Origin: Nonomuraea maritima
Lineage (GTDB): Bacteria; Actinomycetota; Actinomycetes; Streptosporangiales; Streptosporangiaceae
NCBI RefSeq assembly: GCF_900100395.1
Contig: NZ_FNFB01000017.1
Coordinates: 62,001-126,000, forward strand
Length of the DNA: 64,000 nucleotides
Reading direction: 5' to 3'
A program made the translations under genes and the position numbers. The first letter of the stretch is position 1; each line of letters starts with the position of its first letter. Of the stretch, positions 1 through 8,137 are shown piece after piece. A model generated the notes under the pieces. It saw only the letters and a list, made by a program, of their open reading frames with translations. It had not been told where the DNA came from and did not search any database.

Positions 1-350
1 GCACCGGCAGCCAGAGGAACGCCACGTCGGACGAGCCGTCGGCCAGCCCGCCGCTGGGGTCGTCCCAGCCGACGAGCCGCAACGACACCTCCCAGCCCGG
101 CATGGCCTCGCGGAAGCGCCGCAGCGCCTCCTGCTGCAGCCCCCGCCCCACGGCCGTCTGCATCCCGATCACCAGCGTCCCGGACGGCGCCGCGGCCCGC
201 GCCGCCTCGACCCCGTCCCGCCAGCGCTCCAGCAGGTCGCGCGCCACCGGCAGCAGCGCCGCGCCCTGCCGGGTGAGCACCACCCCGCTGTGCACCCGCT
301 CGAACACCCGGAACCCGAGCTGCCGTTCCAGCGCCAGGTGGACGACGCCC
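1..350 (-). pseudogene. LysR-family regulator remnant, N-terminus lost, C-terminus outside window
   Basis: Read on the minus strand, this encodes the region just after a LysR helix-turn-helix (residues like ALERQLGFRVFER, then VVLTRQGAALLPVA) and the first part of the effector domain (GTLVIGMQTAVGRGL). The usual LysR start and most of the HTH are missing. Similarity fades at about 339-350, exactly where the reading frame of an aldo/keto reductase begins on the other strand. LysR genes usually lie divergent from their target, so a deletion of the shared promoter and both 5' ends is the simplest reading. Without the HTH it could not bind DNA. The C-terminal part runs off the window. An assembly misjoin is the alternative. 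Confidence 0.6.
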
Positions 351-1234
351 GCGCCGAGCGGGCGCTGCGGGCGGCCCTCGACGCCGGCGCGACCCACGTG
401 GACACCAGCGACGCGTACGGGGCCGACGGCCACAACGAACGCCTGGTCGGCCGGGTGATCAAGGACCGTAGGGACGAGGTGGTGGTCGCGACGAAGTTCG
501 GTCTCGCCGTCCAGGAAGGCGAGGAGAGCCGGGCGTTCCCGGTCGGCTACGCCTTCCGCGAGCTGCGTGTGAACGCCGAGCCCCGCCTGATCAGGGGCTA
601 CGCCGAGCGCAGCCTGGCCAACCTGGGAACCGACGTGATCGACCTCTACTACGCGCACTATCCCGACCCTGGCGTGCCGATCGAGGAGACCGTCGGCGCG
701 ATGGCCGAGCTGGTGCGTGACGGGCTGGTTCGGCGGCTCGGCTTGTCCAACGTGACGGCCGCCCAGCTCAGGGCGGCGCACGCGGCGCATCCGGTGGCGG
801 CGGTGCAGAACGAGTGGTCGATGTGGCGGCCCGTGGACGCCGATCTGCTCGCCACGGCGCGGGAGCTGGGCGTCGGCATCGTGGCCTGGAGCCCGCTGGG
901 CAGCGGCTTTTTGACCGGCGGGGTCACGGAGCTCGGCGCGGGCGACTTCCGGCACAACGCGCCCCGGTTCTCGGCCGAGAACCTCGCGGCCAACCACGAC
1001 CGTTACGAACCGATCAGGACGATCGCGGCGCGGCTCGGCCTCACCCCGGCGCAGCTCGCCCTGGCCTGGCTGCTGCACCAGGACGAGCACGTGGTCGCCA
1101 TTCCCGGCAGCCGTACCCCGGCGCACATCGAGGAGAACGTGGCCGCCGCCGACGTCACCCTGCACCAGGACACCCTGGCGCAGGTCGCCGAGGCGCTGGC
1201 CAAGGCCGAGGTGGCGGGCGCGACGCTGCTGTGA
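290..1234 (+). pseudogene. aldo/keto reductase, 5'-truncated
   Basis: Aldo/keto reductase of the YajO/Tas-like type. The tetrad is present: Asp and Tyr in DTSDAYG, Lys in VVATKFG and His in YYAHYPD. The C-terminal cofactor region (AIPGSRTPAHIEEN) is also intact. Recognisable family sequence begins only at about 339 with VDDARAERALRAALDAG. The first 30-40 residues, which carry the N-terminal hairpin and first barrel strand (normally LGxTGLxVSxLGLGxMG), are absent. The frame upstream of 339 is antisense to the LysR remnant. A GTG at 290 or 339 could start translation, but neither has a clear ribosome binding site, so a folded enzyme is doubtful. No other defect was seen in the frame. Confidence 0.6.
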
Positions 1235-1253
1235 AGCATCGCGCCCGCGTGTG

Positions 1254-2549
1254 TCAGGCGGCGTGCAGGTACACCTGACCGAAGACCTCGGAGAGGTGCT
1301 TCAGGTCGGTGGCCATGTCGACCTCGGGCTGGGCGGGGTCGTACAGGGTGGCCAGCCGGGGGCGGATCGAGCTGAGCTTCTTCAGCTGGTCCCAGGTGGC
1401 GTTGGCGGCCCACTTCTCGCCGTACGCCCGGTTGACCTGGCCCTTGTCGTTCTGCCAGCGGCTCCACAGCGTGACCGTCTGGGCGGCGTCGCTCTGCAAC
1501 GGCGTGGCGATGTGGTCGGCGACGGCCTGGGCGGCCTGCTCGTCGGTGAGCCGGGCGGCGCCGGCGGAGGTGAAGGTGGCGTCCTCGGCGGAGATCTGGG
1601 CGTAGACGTCCCAGGCGCGGGCGCCGACCTCGATCCACTGGTTGCGCTGCGCCTCGGCGGCGTCGATGCCGTAGCCGGTGTAGGCGGTGGCCAGGTGGCC
1701 GCTGTCCAGGCCCAGCTGGTCGAGGTAGCCGTTGGCCAGCCACGCTCCGACGCGGTCGGGGTCGGGCATCGGGTACTGCTTGCTCATCTGCGTCTTGCAC
1801 GCCTCGTTCGCGCCGCACCCGAGGACGGGGACGACGGTGTGCGCGGCCAGCTTCTTGCCCGGCAGCAGCGCGCGCAGCGTGGCCGAGGTCTCGGCGACGA
1901 ACTTGTCCAGCTCGTCGGCGGTGGCGAAGGCCTGGTTGAAGCCGAGCTGCGAGGTGAACCGGACGCCCACGACGCCGGGCTGGGCGGCGGCCAGCGCGGC
2001 GACCTTCCGCGCGGCCTCGGCGAGCTTGCCCGCCTTGTAGTCGTCGGCCAGTTCGGTGTCGATCCAGATGCGCATCGGCGTGTCGGCGACCGCCTGCTTC
2101 GCGGCCTGCCCGGCCGGCGTCTCCATGGCCGAGGCCTTCTCGGCCTCGGTGACCGCGTTGGGGTCGGTGTAGCACTGCTCGCCGGTCCGGCACTCGGGGG
2201 TGCCGCCGTCCTGGGCGCCAGGGACGTCGGGGCTGTCGACGTCGTGCATCTCCCCGTCACCCTCGGAATCGGTCGGGCACACGGCACCCGGCTCTTCGCA
2301 GTCGATGGTGATCGGGTTGCGAGGGCCGGCGTCGATCATGTTCTGACCGTCGTTGTCAAGCCAGAACTTCGCCGTCTCCAGGGCTTCCTCGGGCGTGTTG
2401 AGCCAGCGGCAGACGACATAGGACGGGGTGCCGGCGGGCAGCTGGTCGTTGCAGCCGCGCGGGTCGTCCTCGGACCAGGCGGGCACGCCGATACCCAGCA
2501 AGGAGAGAGTGAGTCCGATGACGAAGACCTGCCGTAACCGCTGTCTCAT
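1254..2549 (-). CDS. secreted protein of unknown function
   Basis: 431 residues with a clear Sec signal peptide: MRQRLRQ, a hydrophobic stretch around residues 9-20, and a cleavage-like PAWSED. The mature part contains the Cys-bearing segments GCNDQL, VVCRWL, ECRTGEQC and GCGANEACK, which suggests disulphides in an exported protein. It also has an acidic linker around residues 85-115. The ordered C-terminal 300 residues (RIWIDTELADDYKAGKL ... VVGVRFTSQLGFNQAF ... GYLDQLGLDSGHLATAYTGYG) resemble an alpha/beta barrel-like fold, but I do not recognise a named family or a catalytic motif. It is divergent from the MFS gene at 2739, with about 190 bp between them that presumably hold both promoters. 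Confidence 0.8.
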   Translation of the reverse strand: MRQRLRQVFVIGLTLSLLGIGVPAWSEDDPRGCNDQLPAGTPSYVVCRWLNTPEEALETAKFWLDNDGQNMIDAGPRNPITIDCEEPGAVCPTDSEGDGEMHDVDSPDVPGAQDGGTPECRTGEQCYTDPNAVTEAEKASAMETPAGQAAKQAVADTPMRIWIDTELADDYKAGKLAEAARKVAALAAAQPGVVGVRFTSQLGFNQAFATADELDKFVAETSATLRALLPGKKLAAHTVVPVLGCGANEACKTQMSKQYPMPDPDRVGAWLANGYLDQLGLDSGHLATAYTGYGIDAAEAQRNQWIEVGARAWDVYAQISAEDATFTSAGAARLTDEQAAQAVADHIATPLQSDAAQTVTLWSRWQNDKGQVNRAYGEKWAANATWDQLKKLSSIRPRLATLYDPAQPEVDMATDLKHLSEVFGQVYLHAA

Positions 2550-2738
2550 AGGGCCTTTACCTTCAGGGTGTGATCGCGGGCAAACCGCACACTATCCGGA
2601 CGACCCATAACGTTCAACGACATCAACGCTTTGTTCACGCCATAGTCGGCTTGACGTCGACGAGAAAACCCCCGAGACAACCTCTCCCCCGTCGGGCAGA
2701 ATTACGGGGTTTGGCCATTCGCAGGGGGTAGAGCGCTC

Positions 2739-4001
2739 GTGCACGGATACCTACGCGACCTCGGGCTGCTCCGGGACCGCCGCTTCACCCTGCTGCTGAT
2801 CGCCAGGACCGTCTCCGTCCTGGGCAGCGCCTTCGCCCCCGTCGCCCTGGCGTTCGGCGTGCTCGGCCTGCCGGGGGCGACCGCCTCCACCCTGTCCGTG
2901 GTGCTCACCGCCGAGTCGGTGCCCATGATCGCGTTCATCCTGGTCGGCGGCGTGATCGCCGACCGGCTGCCGCGCCAGCGGGTGATGATGGCCGGAGAGC
3001 TTCTCATGGCGGCCGGGTTCTTCGGCCTGGCGGCGATGCTGCTCACCGGCTGGACCCCGCTGCCCGCGCTGGGCGCCGCGGCCGCGCTGAGCGGCGTGGG
3101 CACCGCGATCGCGTTCCCCGCGCTGACCGGCATCATCCCCGAGGTCGTGCCGGCCGACCGGCTGCAGACCGGCAACGCGCTGCTCGGCCTCGGCGCGAAC
3201 GCCTCCCGCGTGGCCGGCGCCGTCCTGGGCGGCGGCACGGTCGTCCTGTTCGGCGGCGGCTGGGCGCTGGTGGCGAGCGGCGCGATGTTCGCGGCCGCGG
3301 GCGTGCTGCTCGCGATGCTCCGCCTCGAGCCGGTCGCGCGGCCGCGCGGCGAGAGCCACTCGATGTTCGCCGACCTGCGCGACGGCTGGCGCGAGTTCAT
3401 CTCGCGGCAGTGGATCTGGGTGGTGGTCGCGCAGTTCTCCCTGCTGGTCATGGCGATCCAGGCCGGGCACGGCGTGCTCGGCCCGCTGATGGCGAAGGAG
3501 AGCCTGGGCGGCCCCGCCGCCTGGTCGGCGTTCCTCGCGGGCGAGGCCGTCGGGACGATCGCCGGAGTGACGCTGTCGCTGCGGCTGCGGCCCAGCAGGC
3601 CGATCCTGGTCGGCGTGCTGCTGTGCCTGCCGACCGCCCTGCCGTACCTGCTGCTCGGGCTCGACGCGCCGCTCTGGGCGATCGTGGCCGGCGGGTTCGT
3701 GCTCGGCGTGTGCTTCGACGTGTTCGGCGTGCTGTGGCAGACGACGATGCAGCGCGAGGTCCCGGCCGAGTCGCTGTCGCGGGTCAGCTCGTACGACATG
3801 CTCGGGTCGCTGATGTTCGGCCCCATCGGGCTGCTGGCGGCCGGCGGCGCCGCCGCCTTCTTCGGCACCGAGGAGTCGCTGCTCGGCTGCGCCGTCATCA
3901 TCGTCGTGGCCACACTGGCCGCGCTGCTGTCGCCCGGGGTGCGCAACTTGCGCGCCCCCCAGCGCCACGACACCGCCCCGGCCGACGCCGACGCGCGCTG
4001 A
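2739..4001 (+). CDS. MFS transporter (MFS_3/EntS-like drug or metabolite exporter)
   Basis: 420-residue polytopic membrane protein with about 12 hydrophobic segments. The MFS loop 2-3 signature is visible as GGVIADRLPRQRVM at about residues 69-82, and a second-half cue is GTIAGVTLSLRLRPSRP. The N-terminus RDRRFTLLLIARTVSVLGSAF and the LTGIIPEVVPADRLQTGNALL segment are characteristic of the MFS_3/enterobactin-exporter-like group. The GTG start at 2739 follows a purine-rich site (CAGGGGGTAG, 2721-2730) at good spacing. The tail is hydrophilic (RNLRAPQRHD). The substrate cannot be inferred, and no biosynthetic neighbours are present. Confidence 0.88.
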   Translation: MHGYLRDLGLLRDRRFTLLLIARTVSVLGSAFAPVALAFGVLGLPGATASTLSVVLTAESVPMIAFILVGGVIADRLPRQRVMMAGELLMAAGFFGLAAMLLTGWTPLPALGAAAALSGVGTAIAFPALTGIIPEVVPADRLQTGNALLGLGANASRVAGAVLGGGTVVLFGGGWALVASGAMFAAAGVLLAMLRLEPVARPRGESHSMFADLRDGWREFISRQWIWVVVAQFSLLVMAIQAGHGVLGPLMAKESLGGPAAWSAFLAGEAVGTIAGVTLSLRLRPSRPILVGVLLCLPTALPYLLLGLDAPLWAIVAGGFVLGVCFDVFGVLWQTTMQREVPAESLSRVSSYDMLGSLMFGPIGLLAAGGAAAFFGTEESLLGCAVIIVVATLAALLSPGVRNLRAPQRHDTAPADADAR

Positions 4002-4036
4002 GCGCCGCCGCGAGCCGGCCCTGGTCAGCCTCGCAG

Positions 4037-4696
4037 TCAGTCGAGGACCGTCACCGAGCGCCCCTCGTCCACGGCGTACTCGCCCGCGGAGATCGCGCCG
4101 TGGCTCGCGGGTTCGAGCGTCAGCGAGACGACGCCCCCGGGCAGCACCCGCGAACCCTCTTCCACGGCGGCGAACGTCGCGGGCATTGATCCGTCCGGGA
4201 ACAGGCGCTTCCCCGTCCCGACGACGACCGGGAACTGGAGCAGCCGGTAGACGTCGACGAGCCCTGCCTGATGCAGCGTCTGCACCAGCTTCCAGCTTCC
4301 GTGAACCTGGAGCTCCGTACCGGGAAGCTCCTTGAGGCGGCGTACCTCGTCGACCAGTTCACCACGCAGGACAGTGGTCGGGCTCCAGTCGGCTTCCTCG
4401 TCGGACAGCGTCGAGCCGGCGACATACTTCGGCAGCGTGTTGAGCTTGGTGGCGATCAGGTTGCCGGGTTCGGTGACCTTCGGCCAGTACCCACCGAGCA
4501 GATCGAAGCTCGTGCGGCCGAAGAGGAAGGCGTCGGCCGCACGGAACCAGCTCTCGACAACCTCGTTCGTGTGCGCCGAGGCGTGCGGAACGAGCCACCC
4601 GCCGCGGTCGAAGCCGCCGGAGCGGTCCTCGTCGGGGGCCCCCGGCCCTTGCATGACGCCGTCGAGGCTGACGAAGACGTTGACGCTGAGCAGCAC
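4037..4696 (-). CDS. dihydrofolate reductase family protein (RibD C-terminal domain)
   Basis: 219 residues with the DHFR/RibD-C fold: the N-terminal strand LLSVNVFVSLDGVMQGPG, the FGRTSFDLLGGYWP segment around residue 60, PKYVAGSTL, the nucleotide-binding ELQVHGSWKLVQTL and the terminal PVVVGTGKRLFPDG. These proteins reduce an unidentified substrate with NADPH and are usually not folate or riboflavin enzymes. The GTG start is preceded by GGAGGAA at 5-nt spacing. It lies downstream of and co-oriented with an AraC-type regulator gene (4751-5473), 54 bp apart, so that regulator may control it. Confidence 0.88.
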   Translation of the reverse strand: MLLSVNVFVSLDGVMQGPGAPDEDRSGGFDRGGWLVPHASAHTNEVVESWFRAADAFLFGRTSFDLLGGYWPKVTEPGNLIATKLNTLPKYVAGSTLSDEEADWSPTTVLRGELVDEVRRLKELPGTELQVHGSWKLVQTLHQAGLVDVYRLLQFPVVVGTGKRLFPDGSMPATFAAVEEGSRVLPGGVVSLTLEPASHGAISAGEYAVDEGRSVTVLD

Positions 4697-4750
4697 GGTT
4701 CCTCCGGAAGTCGGGTCGCGTGCCGGTCACGGCCGACCGGCATGCGGACG

Positions 4751-5473
4751 CTAGCTCCCAGGCCCTGGACGGGTCTTGTACAGGAACGACATCGCGGCGG
4801 GCTCGCCGGACCGCAGCTCGCGCGCGGTGCGCCCAACGTAGCGACGCAACGCGTGGGCGAGGTGGGCCTGGTCGAAGTACCCGAGCCTGGCCACGACCGC
4901 GTGCCAGTCGTGGCCGTCGCGCAGCATCGCGGCCGCGGCGTTCGCGCGGTCGATCTGCGTCACAGCGGTCCGCGACAGTCCGGTCGCCGCGCGGTAGCGA
5001 CGCTGAAGAGTACGCGCGGTCGGGTCGGCCCCGGGGTGCTCGCGCTCGCCGTCGCCAAGGCGCGATCGCACCAGCAGCCCCGCGTCCTGCAGCCGACGGA
5101 CGAAGTGCTCGACGTTCTCGTACGTCGGCACCTCCCACTCATCGCCGCCGATGACCATCCTGCCTGAGTCCGTCACCGGGAACGACACGTCCCCGTTGAC
5201 GAACGAGCCCGCGGGATGCGGCAGAAGAACCGTGCCGAGCGCGAACCGGACCCCGATGAACTCGGTGTCCGCCGGAACCGGCGCGACTGTCGCCCTCGTC
5301 TCGGGCCCGCGCAGGCCGGCGAGCAGGCGTCCCCGCGTCCGCGAGAGGATCAGGTGCCAGCAGGTGCGGGCCGCGGACGTCATCGTGTCCTCGGCATCGC
5401 TGTGGGTGCGCCACACGCGGTCGATGACGCTCGCGCCGATCTCGGTGTCGCGATGCTCGAACCGCAGGACCAT
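4751..5473 (-). CDS. AraC-family transcriptional regulator
   Basis: 240 residues. The C-terminal HTH is recognisable: TARTLQRRYRAATGLSRTAVTQI as the first HTH (the usual RTLxRRFxxxTGxSP) and the second half VVARLGYFDQAHLAHALRRYVGRTARELR (the usual LGYxDQSHLxRxFRRxxGxTP). The N-terminal half is a cupin-like AraC sensor domain with ARTCWHLILSRTRG and EFIGVRFALGTVLLPHP. The start ATG has an upstream GGAGGT, slightly far at about 10-11 nt. The short gap to the downstream RibD-C gene suggests co-transcription or direct control. The inducer is unknown. Confidence 0.87.
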   Translation of the reverse strand: MVLRFEHRDTEIGASVIDRVWRTHSDAEDTMTSAARTCWHLILSRTRGRLLAGLRGPETRATVAPVPADTEFIGVRFALGTVLLPHPAGSFVNGDVSFPVTDSGRMVIGGDEWEVPTYENVEHFVRRLQDAGLLVRSRLGDGEREHPGADPTARTLQRRYRAATGLSRTAVTQIDRANAAAAMLRDGHDWHAVVARLGYFDQAHLAHALRRYVGRTARELRSGEPAAMSFLYKTRPGPGS

Positions 5474-5501
5474 GGCCTTGTCGACCTCCGATCGTCCGGG
5501 G

Positions 5502-6632
5502 CTAGCCGACGCGGCCGCTGGTACGCAGGCCTCGCGACGGGGTGCGTTCGTGCAGGCCGAAGCGGGGCTCGGGGGCGCGCTCGCCGTCGAGCACCTCGGC
5601 CACGTACCCGGCCAGCGCCGGGGCGTGCTTGAAGCCGTGCCCCGAGTCGCCGCCGAGCAGCCACACCCCGGGCGCGGCCTCGGCGAGCAGCCACTCGGCG
5701 TCGGGGGTGAGCGCGTACTGGCAGACCTGGCTGAACAGCACGGGCGCGGCGGCCAGCGACGGGAACCGGCGCCGCAGGTAGGCCCTCGCCTGCTCGACGC
5801 TCTCCGCGTCCACCGCGCGCGAGCCGTGCTCCGGCTCGTACGGCCGCCCCTCGGCGTCGGAGGTGGCCTTCATGCCGACGCCGTCCACGTCGCCGTGCCC
5901 GTACGCCGAGGCTCCGTGATCGACCCAGGCCGGCGTCTCCGGGACCGACCACGCGGCCGGCACCGCGAAGTGCAGCGTGTCCTGCTTGGTCACGGTGATC
6001 GGCAGCCCGTCGAACAGCGCTGGGAGCCACGCGCCGCACGCCCACACGACCCGGTCGGCGTGCCGGACCTCGCCGTCGATCTCGACCGCGCACGCGTACG
6101 GCGCCGCGTCGCCCGCCACCGGCACCGCCCGCGCCCTGACCAGCCTGACCCCGGCGGCTCGCGCCAGGTCGGCGGTCACCTGGGTGGCCCGTCTGGCCCT
6201 GATCACGCCGGCGTTCGGCTCCCAGAGCAGGAAGCTGAGGTCGTCGCCGCGGAAGTCGGGGAAGAACCGGCGGCCGTCGGCCGGGTCGAGCACCTCGCAG
6301 GGGATGCCGAGGTCGTTCAGCACCTGGGCGCTCGCGTGCTCCCACCCGTCCGGCGTGCCGGCGAACCACATCATGCCGGCCTCCTGGTAGAGCTCGACGC
6401 CGGTCCGCTCGCCCAGCCGCCGCCAGCCGTCCCTGGCCTGCCGGGCGAGGCGCGCGTACCAGTCGTCCGCGCCGTGCGCGCAGCGCAGCAGCCGGGTCTC
6501 CCCCGCGCTGGACTGGCGGACGTTCCCCGGCGCGTGCTGCTCGACCAGCGTCACCTGCCATCCGGATTCGGCCAGCCGCAACGCCAGCGATGAGCCCCAG
6601 ATGCCCGCCCCGACCACAACGACCGATTTCAT
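5502..6632 (-). CDS. FAD-dependent amine oxidase, monomeric sarcosine oxidase / SolA-like
   Basis: 376 residues. The N-terminus has a Rossmann dinucleotide motif, VVVVGAGIWGSSLALRLAESG, followed by VTLVEQ and the family segment QSSAGETRLLR (the usual SSxGxxRxxR). The C-terminus contains VCQYALTPDAEWLL, where the Cys aligns with the residue that covalently binds FAD in monomeric sarcosine oxidase, and then GGDSGHGFKHAPALAG, the second FAD contact. Enzymes of this family oxidise secondary amines such as sarcosine, N-methyltryptophan or pipecolate to an imine plus hydrogen peroxide. I chose the ATG at 6632 because it is immediately followed by the Rossmann strand; an upstream ATG at 6668 would add a non-family leader. 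Substrate unknown. Confidence 0.87.
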   Translation of the reverse strand: MKSVVVVGAGIWGSSLALRLAESGWQVTLVEQHAPGNVRQSSAGETRLLRCAHGADDWYARLARQARDGWRRLGERTGVELYQEAGMMWFAGTPDGWEHASAQVLNDLGIPCEVLDPADGRRFFPDFRGDDLSFLLWEPNAGVIRARRATQVTADLARAAGVRLVRARAVPVAGDAAPYACAVEIDGEVRHADRVVWACGAWLPALFDGLPITVTKQDTLHFAVPAAWSVPETPAWVDHGASAYGHGDVDGVGMKATSDAEGRPYEPEHGSRAVDAESVEQARAYLRRRFPSLAAAPVLFSQVCQYALTPDAEWLLAEAAPGVWLLGGDSGHGFKHAPALAGYVAEVLDGERAPEPRFGLHERTPSRGLRTSGRVG

Positions 6633-6675
6633 GACAACACGGTGGCCGAAAACGGCCTCCCGCCGCAAGAGACCG

Positions 6676-7338
6676 TCAGACGATGATCATCTGGACGACG
6701 ACGCCCGCGCAGTTGCCGGCCACGCAGATCTGCACCGGCACCTCGTAGACGCCGCCGGCGGCCGGGGTGCCGCTCACCGCGCCGTCGGGGCCGATGCTCA
6801 CGCCCCGGGGCAGTTTGCTGTGGTCGGTCACGGTGAAGGTGGGCAGCGCGCCCGGCGGCCCGCCCTCGATGCCGATCTCGCCGCGCAGCGGGACGCCCAC
6901 CCTGCCGGGGAAGGTCAGCTCGCGCGGCTGCCACGGCACGTTGGCGTACACCACGAGGGTGAGGTCGCTCTCGGAGCACTTCACCCCGACGCACCCCCGC
7001 ACCCGGGCGACGTACGTGCCGGGGCCGCGCGCGGTGCCGGACAGGCTGCCGTCCTCGGCGACCCTGACACCGGCTGCGAGGTGGCCCGGATGGAAGACGA
7101 CGCCGTCCGCGTGGGGCAGCAGGCGCTCGCTCACCGCGATGCCGTCGGTGAGGTAGACGGTGTCGACCACGAGCAGTTCGTCGGGCTGGGCGTACTCGGC
7201 GACGTGGAACGTGCTCGGCGTGGCCGGGTGCTCCGCCGACATCTCCACGACGGGGGTGTTGATCGACGACATGGTCGGCGACACCAGGCAGACGGCCAGC
7301 CCGGCGATCATGACGACCCACCAATGCCGCATCATCAC
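6676..7338 (-). CDS. secreted protein with putative Ig-like (He_PIG) repeats
   Basis: 220 residues starting with a signal peptide (MMMRHWWVVMIAGLAVCLVSP). The body has two similar beta-rich units: GVRVAEDGSLSGTARGPGTYVARVRGCVGVKC and GVSIGPDGAVSGTPAAGGVYEVPVQICVAGNC. The pattern 'predicted theoretical value, G-x-L/V-SGTP, then a G-x-Y strand' is the hallmark of putative Ig (He_PIG) domains, each here ending in a Cys pair (CVGVKC, CVAGNC) that may form a disulphide. Probably cell-surface or extracellular; function unknown. It lies 44 bp upstream of the amine oxidase gene on the same strand, so co-transcription is possible without an obvious functional link. Confidence 0.75.
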   Translation of the reverse strand: MMMRHWWVVMIAGLAVCLVSPTMSSINTPVVEMSAEHPATPSTFHVAEYAQPDELLVVDTVYLTDGIAVSERLLPHADGVVFHPGHLAAGVRVAEDGSLSGTARGPGTYVARVRGCVGVKCSESDLTLVVYANVPWQPRELTFPGRVGVPLRGEIGIEGGPPGALPTFTVTDHSKLPRGVSIGPDGAVSGTPAAGGVYEVPVQICVAGNCAGVVVQMIIV

Positions 7339-7409
7339 CCCCGGTACACGTAGCCCGGTACGTACCCCTTTCCGCGCCCCGCGTCACCTCGCACCGCACA
7401 CGGGCGTCC

Positions 7410-7422
7410 CATAATCGGTCGC
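7410..7422 (+). promoter_or_regulatory. candidate leaderless promoter of the iclR-type gene
   Basis: CATAAT at 7410-7415 resembles a -10 hexamer and ends 7 nt before the ATG at 7423. No ribosome binding site is present. This spacing fits a leaderless mRNA, which is common in actinomycetes. No good -35 was seen. Confidence 0.35.
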
Positions 7423-8052
7423 ATGGCCGCTGAATCAGCTCAGACCCTCGAACGCGGGCTCCGCCTGCTGCGCCTGCTGGCCGACGGCAAGGGCGGGCGC
7501 ACGCCGACCGAGCTCAGCGCGGAGCTGTCGCTGAGCCGGCCGGTGGTGTACCGCCTGTTGACGACCCTGTTGGGCGAGGGGTTCGTCCGCCGTGACGCCG
7601 AAGGGCTGGTGCACCTCGGGTTCGGCGTGCTGGCGCTGGCCCAGGCCGTGCAGCCGCTGCTGCGCGCGGCTGCGGTGCCGACGCTGCGGAGGCTGGCCGA
7701 GCAGGTGGGCGCGACCGCGCACCTGACCGTGGCCGAGGGCGACGACGGGCTGGCGGTGGCGGTGGTGGAGCCGTCCTGGACGCAGATGCACGTGGCCTAT
7801 CGGGAGGGTTCACGTCACCCGCTGACGAAAGGGGCGGCGGGGCGGGCGATCCTCGCCCTGCGCCAGGGACGGCACGACTACTTCCTCTCTGAGGGGCAGT
7901 TGCAGGAAGGGGCACGTGGCGTCGCCGCGCCCGTCCCCGGTCTGCCGTGGCTGGAGGCATCGGTCGGGGTGGTGACGTTCGGAGCGCTGGAGGAGTCCAG
8001 CGGACCGCGCGTCGTGGCCGCCGCCGCCGAGCTGGCCGCCGCGCTGGGTTGA
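7423..8052 (+). CDS. IclR-family transcriptional regulator of the homogentisate operon
   Basis: 209 residues, shorter than the usual 240-260. The N-terminal winged helix is clear: QTLERGLRLLRLLADGKGGRTPTELSAELSLSRPVVYRLLTTLLGEGFVRRD. The effector domain retains VGATAHLTVAEGDDGLAVAVVEP and HPLTKGAAGRAILA, but its C-terminal third is compressed. It lies 85 bp upstream of hmgA on the same strand, and IclR proteins commonly control homogentisate and other aromatic acid pathways, so it is the likely repressor of that operon with an aromatic acid ligand. The palindromes at 8091-8115 are candidate binding sites. The ligand is inference. Confidence 0.87.
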   Translation: MAAESAQTLERGLRLLRLLADGKGGRTPTELSAELSLSRPVVYRLLTTLLGEGFVRRDAEGLVHLGFGVLALAQAVQPLLRAAAVPTLRRLAEQVGATAHLTVAEGDDGLAVAVVEPSWTQMHVAYREGSRHPLTKGAAGRAILALRQGRHDYFLSEGQLQEGARGVAAPVPGLPWLEASVGVVTFGALEESSGPRVVAAAAELAAALG

Positions 8053-8090
8053 CATCATCCGGACGATGGCGGACGGTAGGCACGTATAGA

Positions 8091-8115
8091 GGACACAACT
8101 GTCCGATAAACGGAC
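8091..8115. promoter_or_regulatory. overlapping palindromes upstream of hmgA, candidate IclR operator
   Basis: Two overlapping inverted repeats lie 23-47 bp before the hmgA start: GGACA-caac-TGTCC (8091-8104) and GTCCG-ataaa-CGGAC (8101-8115). TATAGA at 8085-8090, just upstream, could be a -10 box, so a protein bound here would sit at the transcription start. The assignment to the adjacent IclR gene is inference. Confidence 0.45.
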
Positions 8116-8137
8116 GCCATGGGGAGCGGGGTGCCGG

